From an uncultured Microbulbifer sp. (GTDB taxonomy: Bacteria; Pseudomonadota; Gammaproteobacteria; Pseudomonadales; Cellvibrionaceae), in contig NZ_CAJXKH010000001.1 of NCBI RefSeq assembly GCF_913055755.1, positions 62,001 to 126,000 on the forward strand: DNA of 64,000 nucleotides. Reading direction: 5' to 3'. Below the pieces are notes generated by a model. It saw only the letters and a list, made by a program, of their open reading frames with translations. It ran no database searches and had not been told where the DNA came from. The position numbers were made by a program, and so were the translations under genes. Below are positions 62,832 to 64,000 of this stretch, piece by piece. The stretch's first letter is position 1; every line of letters begins with the position of its first letter.

Positions 62832-63662
62832 ATGGAAAGTGTCACCAGCAAGGGGAAAAACCCGACTGCAGAAGACGCCATGTGGAGCGGCATCCGCGCC
62901 GATGTGGCCGTGCAGGTGGAGCGGGAGCCCATTCTCGCGAGTTTTCTGCACGCCACCATCCTCAACCACCCCACCCTGGAGTCCGCCCTCAGCTTCCACC
63001 TGGCCAACAAGCTCGACAGCCCGGTGGCGCAGGCACTGCTGATCCGCGAGGTGATCGACGAGGCACTGGAGGCTGATGCCTCCATCGGCGCCGCCGCCCG
63101 CGCAGACCTGTCTGCGGTGGAGCAGCGCGACAGCGCCTGCCATTCCCTCTACGAGCCCTTCCTGTACTTCAAGGGCTTTCACGCACTGCAGGCCTGGCGG
63201 GTGGCACACTGGTTGTGGCAACAACAGCGCCGCTCGCTGGCGCTGTTCCTGCAGCACCGCATCTCGGTGGTGTTCGGTGTGGATATCCACCCCGCCGCGC
63301 AACTGGGGCAGGGCATTCTGCTGGACCACGCCACCGGTATCGTCATCGGCGAGACCGCGGTAGTGGAAGACAATGTTTCGCTGATGCAGTCGGTCACCCT
63401 CGGCGGCACCGGCAAGGAGTCCGGCGACCGCCATCCCAAGGTCCGCTGCGGGGTACTGATTGGCGCCGGCAGCAAGATCCTCGGCAATATCGAGATCGGC
63501 CGCTGCTCGCAGATTGCCTCTGGCAGCGTGGTGCTGAAGCCGGTTCCGGAAAAAGCCCTGGTGGCCGGCGTACCCGCGAAAGTGATCGGCGAAGCCAGCT
63601 GCGACCAGCCCGCGCTGTCCATGAACCAGTGCGCCCTGTCGCAGGTGGACCAGTTGCGCTGA
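62832..63662 (+). CDS. cysE: Serine O-acetyltransferase CysE
   Basis: A 276-residue enzyme making O-acetylserine, the acceptor for sulfide in cysteine synthesis. The N-terminal helical domain (MWSGIRADVAVQVEREP) precedes a left-handed beta-helix (FGVDIHPAAQLGQGILLDHA, VSLMQSVTLGGTGKESGDRH). His residues in GILLDHA and DRHP are catalytic. AAGGAAGGAG sits before ATG. Its place by SrkA and the SulP transporter may link it to sulfate supply, though direct evidence is lacking. Confidence 0.94.
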   Translation: MESVTSKGKNPTAEDAMWSGIRADVAVQVEREPILASFLHATILNHPTLESALSFHLANKLDSPVAQALLIREVIDEALEADASIGAAARADLSAVEQRDSACHSLYEPFLYFKGFHALQAWRVAHWLWQQQRRSLALFLQHRISVVFGVDIHPAAQLGQGILLDHATGIVIGETAVVEDNVSLMQSVTLGGTGKESGDRHPKVRCGVLIGAGSKILGNIEIGRCSQIASGSVVLKPVPEKALVAGVPAKVIGEASCDQPALSMNQCALSQVDQLR

Positions 63663-63725
63663 AATTGCTGCCAGCAGCGCAATTGCGCTGCTACGACCTT
63701 TTCCCGGCGGAGCTATTCTTTATCC

Positions 63726-64000
63726 ATGAAATACAGTCTCAGCGCGAAAAACCTTGTATGCCGCAACCTGGAGAACCGGGCCGGCTACAACGCAGACCTG
63801 CTCAATCCCAAACAGAGCAAGGAAATTACCGGCCTGCTGCGCACCGACAGCGGCCTGCTGTCCGCCCGCTTCAACCAGGTAGTCAGCAACGCCGTCGCCC
63901 AGCCGCGCATACTGCAGCGGTTCGTAGTGGACTATTTCGCCGAACGCCACAGCCCCTTCTCCCTCTGGCACTGTGCCAGCCGCCCTCTGGACGACGACGC
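63726..64000 (+). CDS. Partial ORF cut by the right edge
   Basis: ATG 63726 opens a frame that runs to the window end without a stop, giving at least 91 residues (MKYSLSAKNLVCRNLENRAG at the start). Its sequence is not recognised. There is no signal peptide in the visible part. Confidence 0.55.
   Translation, partial: MKYSLSAKNLVCRNLENRAGYNADLLNPKQSKEITGLLRTDSGLLSARFNQVVSNAVAQPRILQRFVVDYFAERHSPFSLWHCASRPLDDD

Noticed and set aside
59580-63662. A sulfur system linking SulP, CysE and the TPR-sulfotransferase
   Set aside because: SulP and CysE are near each other but SrkA lies between, and the sulfotransferase is about 25 kb away; no shared site was found.

Overview
The window looks like a chromosomal segment of a marine, polysaccharide-degrading gammaproteobacterium of the Microbulbifer/Saccharophagus/Cellvibrio type. 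This is inferred from gene content: a TonB-receptor-based pectin locus, a BioH-BioC fusion, a DUF3094 protein, a PsrA-like site in front of an acyl-CoA dehydrogenase, and GC-rich coding sequence. No tRNA, rRNA, CRISPR array, transposase, integrase or phage gene was recognised.

Region 1 (1-11.9 kb) is a pectin/galacturonate catabolic locus. On the minus strand a TonB-dependent receptor (4685-7420) is followed by a lipoprotein fusing DUF4861 to a GH105 unsaturated-uronyl hydrolase (2010-4526), then kduI and kduD. Upstream lie a Tat-exported GH28 polygalacturonase, a GntR/FCD regulator and, divergently, altronate dehydratase uxaA. Copies of a TTGGTAANAC-type half-palindrome sit in front of the receptor, the GH28 gene and in the gntR/uxaA intergenic region, suggesting one regulon.

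Region 2 (12-22.3 kb) is mostly housekeeping and envelope genes: PepB aminopeptidase, a zinc-finger/TM/TPR protein convergent with a rhomboid protease that has its own helical tail, a large MscS-type channel, a DUF6515-like protein and a large lipoprotein. Region 3 (22.3-28.7 kb) is an omega-amino-acid catabolic pair (class III aminotransferase, GabD-type dehydrogenase) with a divergent LysR regulator, followed by five small plus-strand genes (unknown, YdeI/DUF1801, DUF1294, GyrI-like, VOC).

Region 4 (28.7-42.2 kb) is the most unusual. It holds a secreted HEYTH metallopeptidase divergent from an M1 aminopeptidase lipoprotein, then a TPR-sulfotransferase, a second TonB receptor, a nitrilase-superfamily amidase, a divergent MFS transporter and a MocR-type regulator with an extra C-terminal domain of about 115 residues. 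The receptor-sulfotransferase-amidase-transporter-regulator set reads like an uncharacterised uptake and hydrolysis system.

Region 5 (42.2-64 kb) has HdeD, a LytS/LytR-type two-component system, an EVE protein, an acyl-CoA dehydrogenase, and the biotin genes bioB-bioF-bioHC under a clear BirA operator, with bioD split off by an L,D-transpeptidase gene on the other strand. It continues with ComF, a KAS III enzyme, a CadC-like regulator with TPRs, a DUF4242 protein, an SGNH hydrolase with Cys in place of the catalytic Ser, a SulP transporter divergent from a small RHH protein across a perfect palindrome, SrkA, CysE and a gene cut by the window edge.

The best candidate for something little described is a family of three structured intergenic palindromes (1863-1954, 23765-23876, 46177-46280). 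Each has a long outer stem whose sequence differs between copies, an inner hairpin with a 6-nt loop, and an unpaired segment with the shared core CAGGGAYGNNTTYA. All three lie 43-56 bases past the 3' end of a minus-strand gene. Several start codons were moved from the longest open frame to an internal start on the basis of signal peptides, ribosome binding sites or family length; each entry says so.
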